A DNA stretch of 7,350 bases, from positions 1-7,350 of the forward strand of contig CALVXT010000063.1 in the NCBI GenBank assembly GCA_944371545.1, in the 5' to 3' direction. Source of the stretch: an uncultured Bacilli bacterium. Its GTDB lineage: Bacteria > Bacillota_I > Bacilli_A > RF39 > UBA660. Below are positions 6,407 through 7,350 of this stretch, one piece after another. Position numbers and translations under genes: made by a program. Under the pieces are notes generated by a model, which worked only from the letters and a program-made list of their open reading frames with translations, did no database searches and had not been told where the DNA came from. Position 1 is the stretch's first letter; each line of letters begins with the position of its first letter.

Positions 6407-6431
6407 AAACTCTATACTCCTTTACACTAAA

Positions 6432-6460
6432 AATATATCATAAGAGACAAATTTTGACAA
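6432..6460 (-). promoter_or_regulatory. Probable promoter of the 490-aa membrane protein gene
   Basis: Minus-strand -35 TTGTCA (6460-6455), 17-bp spacer, and -10 TATATT (6437-6432), each matching the consensus at five of six positions. The predicted start is near 6425, giving a leader of about 19 nt that contains AAAGGAG (6423-6417). It lies in the 70-bp gap after the DUF3298 gene. Confidence 0.65.
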
Positions 6461-6476
6461 CTTTTTTCTCTCTCTT

Positions 6477-7118
6477 TTATAAACTATATGTAGACATTAT
6501 AATCCCAGATGAATATGGGGCCACTTGATATGGCGGAAAGAAAAAAAGAAGATTTTTTTCTGTAAAAATCACATTTTGAAAATTCTCTTTACTAGGATAT
6601 GTTCCGGCAAAAAGCATCGCACTATTTACAGCTTTCGGATTAATTAAAAGATCTCCTTGAATGCTTTTTGAAACTTTCTTTAAAAAATCTTTTTCTTTAT
6701 TTATTAATGTATCTATAGAAACAAATTTTTGTTCTTTTTTATCATAGTTTACTGTCCAAAGTGTTGTATTTGGATGAGCTCCTCCAGTGTAAAATGTTGT
6801 GAAAAATAAGAATGCTTCATAATTTTCTGAAGAATAATTTTCATAAGAAATATCTAATGTATATGTTATATCTTTTTGAACAGTAACATCTTGAATAGAT
6901 GCCAAAAATTTTTCTTTTTCTTCTTCAACAAAACTTTCTATTTTTTGTTTTACTTGTTCTGTTACGTGAATAGGAACATCCACTTTTATTGTATGCAGAT
7001 GAACCGTGAGTGGTTCAAAAATTTGTTTTTCCATTGCAATACCTTTTTGAACAAAGAAAAAGAAAGATAAAAAAATACTTACACATAAAAAAAATACAAA
7101 GTAATAAATCCATTTCAT
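6477..7118 (-). CDS. Membrane-anchored DUF3298-type protein (RsiV/PdaC-like ectodomain), 213 aa
   Basis: Secreted or membrane-tethered protein of unknown function. Residues 4-24 form a hydrophobic signal or anchor segment with K2 before it. The remainder should be extracytoplasmic. The hallmark of the DUF4163/DUF3298 region is clear: FTTFYTGGAHPNT at 107-118, then NYDKKEQKFVSIDTL at 124-138, and later FTEKNLLFFFPPYQVAPYSSG at about 185-205, written here only for location. In B. subtilis such domains occur at the end of anti-sigma factor RsiV (lysozyme receptor) and of deacetylase PdaC. This protein has neither an N-terminal anti-sigma domain nor a deacetylase domain, and no sigma factor gene lies beside it. 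The ATG at 7118 has only a weak ribosome binding site. The in-frame ATG at 7034 has AAAGG at 7 nt, but starting there would remove the membrane segment, so I keep the longer form. No clear promoter or terminator was found next to it. Confidence 0.82.
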   Translation of the reverse strand: MKWIYYFVFFLCVSIFLSFFFFVQKGIAMEKQIFEPLTVHLHTIKVDVPIHVTEQVKQKIESFVEEEKEKFLASIQDVTVQKDITYTLDISYENYSSENYEAFLFFTTFYTGGAHPNTTLWTVNYDKKEQKFVSIDTLINKEKDFLKKVSKSIQGDLLINPKAVNSAMLFAGTYPSKENFQNVIFTEKNLLFFFPPYQVAPYSSGIIMSTYSL

Positions 7119-7157
7119 ATTACATTGTATTCTTTAGTTTGCAAAACATGAGAAAGA

Positions 7158-7175
7158 AAAACTTCTATAAGTTTT
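7158..7175 (-). terminator. Weak terminator-like hairpin at the end of the nuclease-like gene
   Basis: AAAACTT (7175-7169) pairs with AAGTTTT (7164-7158) around a four-base loop that holds the TAG stop, followed by the pyrimidine-rich TCTTTCTC. The stem is only 7 bp with one G-C pair and the U-tract is interrupted, so termination would be inefficient. Confidence 0.35.
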
Positions 7176-7350
7176 CAATCTCTTCTTTGCTTAATCCTGT
7201 TACTTCAGCTATTTCTTCAATGGGTAATTTGTTAAGTAGGTTTTTAGCAATTTCGATTTCTTTTTGTTTGCTTCCTTGTTCCATACCACGTTCTACACCT
7301 AACTCATATGAACTTTGTTTTTCATGTTTATGTTTTTCTTCTAAATCATA
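7165..7350 (-). CDS. C-terminal 61 residues of an Rpn / PD-(D/E)XK transposase-family-like protein (5' end beyond window)
   Basis: The frame is open from the window edge to TAG at 7167-7165. The visible tail is highly charged (many K and E) with a GVERGMEQGSKQKE stretch. It then reads EIAKNLLNKLPIEEIAEVTGLSKEEIENL and stops; this is described in two parts because it is the diagnostic region. The charged E-x-G-x-E-x-G run followed by a small helix-turn-helix-like 'IAEVTGLSKEEI' end is characteristic of the C-terminus of Rpn family recombination-promoting nucleases and putative transposases. The catalytic PD-(D/E)XK domain would be upstream and is not visible, so intactness is unknown. Similar tails occur in other proteins, which limits confidence. 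Such genes are often multicopy in gut Bacillota and are commonly annotated as transposases although not part of insertion sequences; no inverted repeats are seen here. Confidence 0.65.
   Translation of the reverse strand, partial: YDLEEKHKHEKQSSYELGVERGMEQGSKQKEIEIAKNLLNKLPIEEIAEVTGLSKEEIENL

Noticed and set aside
6876..7070. Plus-strand Phe-rich open frame opposite the DUF3298 gene
   Set aside because: Derived from A-rich lysine and glutamate codons of the real gene; no evidence of coding.
7119..7164. Possible promoter for the DUF3298 gene (TTGCAA ... TAATAT)
   Set aside because: The candidate -10 overlaps the start codon, so it could not give a usable transcript; no better pair was found.
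7165..7350. Insertion sequence end at the window edge
   Set aside because: The tail resembles Rpn/PD-(D/E)XK proteins, but no terminal inverted repeat or target duplication is seen downstream of the stop.

Overview
The window looks like a chromosomal segment of a low-GC Bacillota (Firmicutes) genome. It is strongly AT-rich, has AGGAG-type ribosome binding sites and a T-box-like leader, and carries a bacillary-type cardiolipin synthase. The DUF308 gene ends in TGA, which supports the standard code over the Mycoplasma code. The genus cannot be resolved from this sequence. All seven supported genes lie on the minus strand, so transcription runs from high to low coordinates; the layout below follows that order.

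(1) 7350-7165 is the C-terminal tail of a protein that resembles Rpn/PD-(D/E)XK transposase-like nucleases. (2) 7118-6477 encodes a small membrane-anchored protein of the DUF3298 type (RsiV/PdaC-like ectodomain). (3) 6406-4934, behind its own recognisable promoter, encodes an unassigned 490-residue single-pass membrane protein with an acidic cytoplasmic tail and a large extracellular part. (4) A sigma-A type promoter at 4927-4899 drives a compact leader with the T-box signature. It is followed by an M29 aminopeptidase (4737-3544) and tyrosyl-tRNA synthetase (3532-2315). These two are tightly coupled: the tyrS Shine-Dalgarno overlaps the aminopeptidase stop codon. A rho-independent terminator closes the operon at 2310-2282. 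(5) A near-consensus promoter whose -35 box overlaps that terminator's U-tract starts a second set: a cysteine-cluster protein related to YkgJ (2236-1592), a six-helix DUF308/HdeD-like membrane protein (1536-949), and cardiolipin synthase (968 to the window edge, truncated). The last two overlap by 20 bp.

Functionally, the T-box operon joins tRNA-Tyr charging to release of amino acids from peptides, under one leader that probably senses uncharged tRNA. The downstream set is membrane-oriented (phospholipid synthesis and a polytopic membrane protein) plus a putative metal-binding protein. Apart from the T-box leader the content is mostly ordinary. The leader is the most unusual object: it is very short, and its antiterminator-like T-box core is nested inside the terminator hairpin instead of competing with a downstream strand. 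I did not find a defence system, CRISPR array, insertion sequence, rRNA or tRNA gene.
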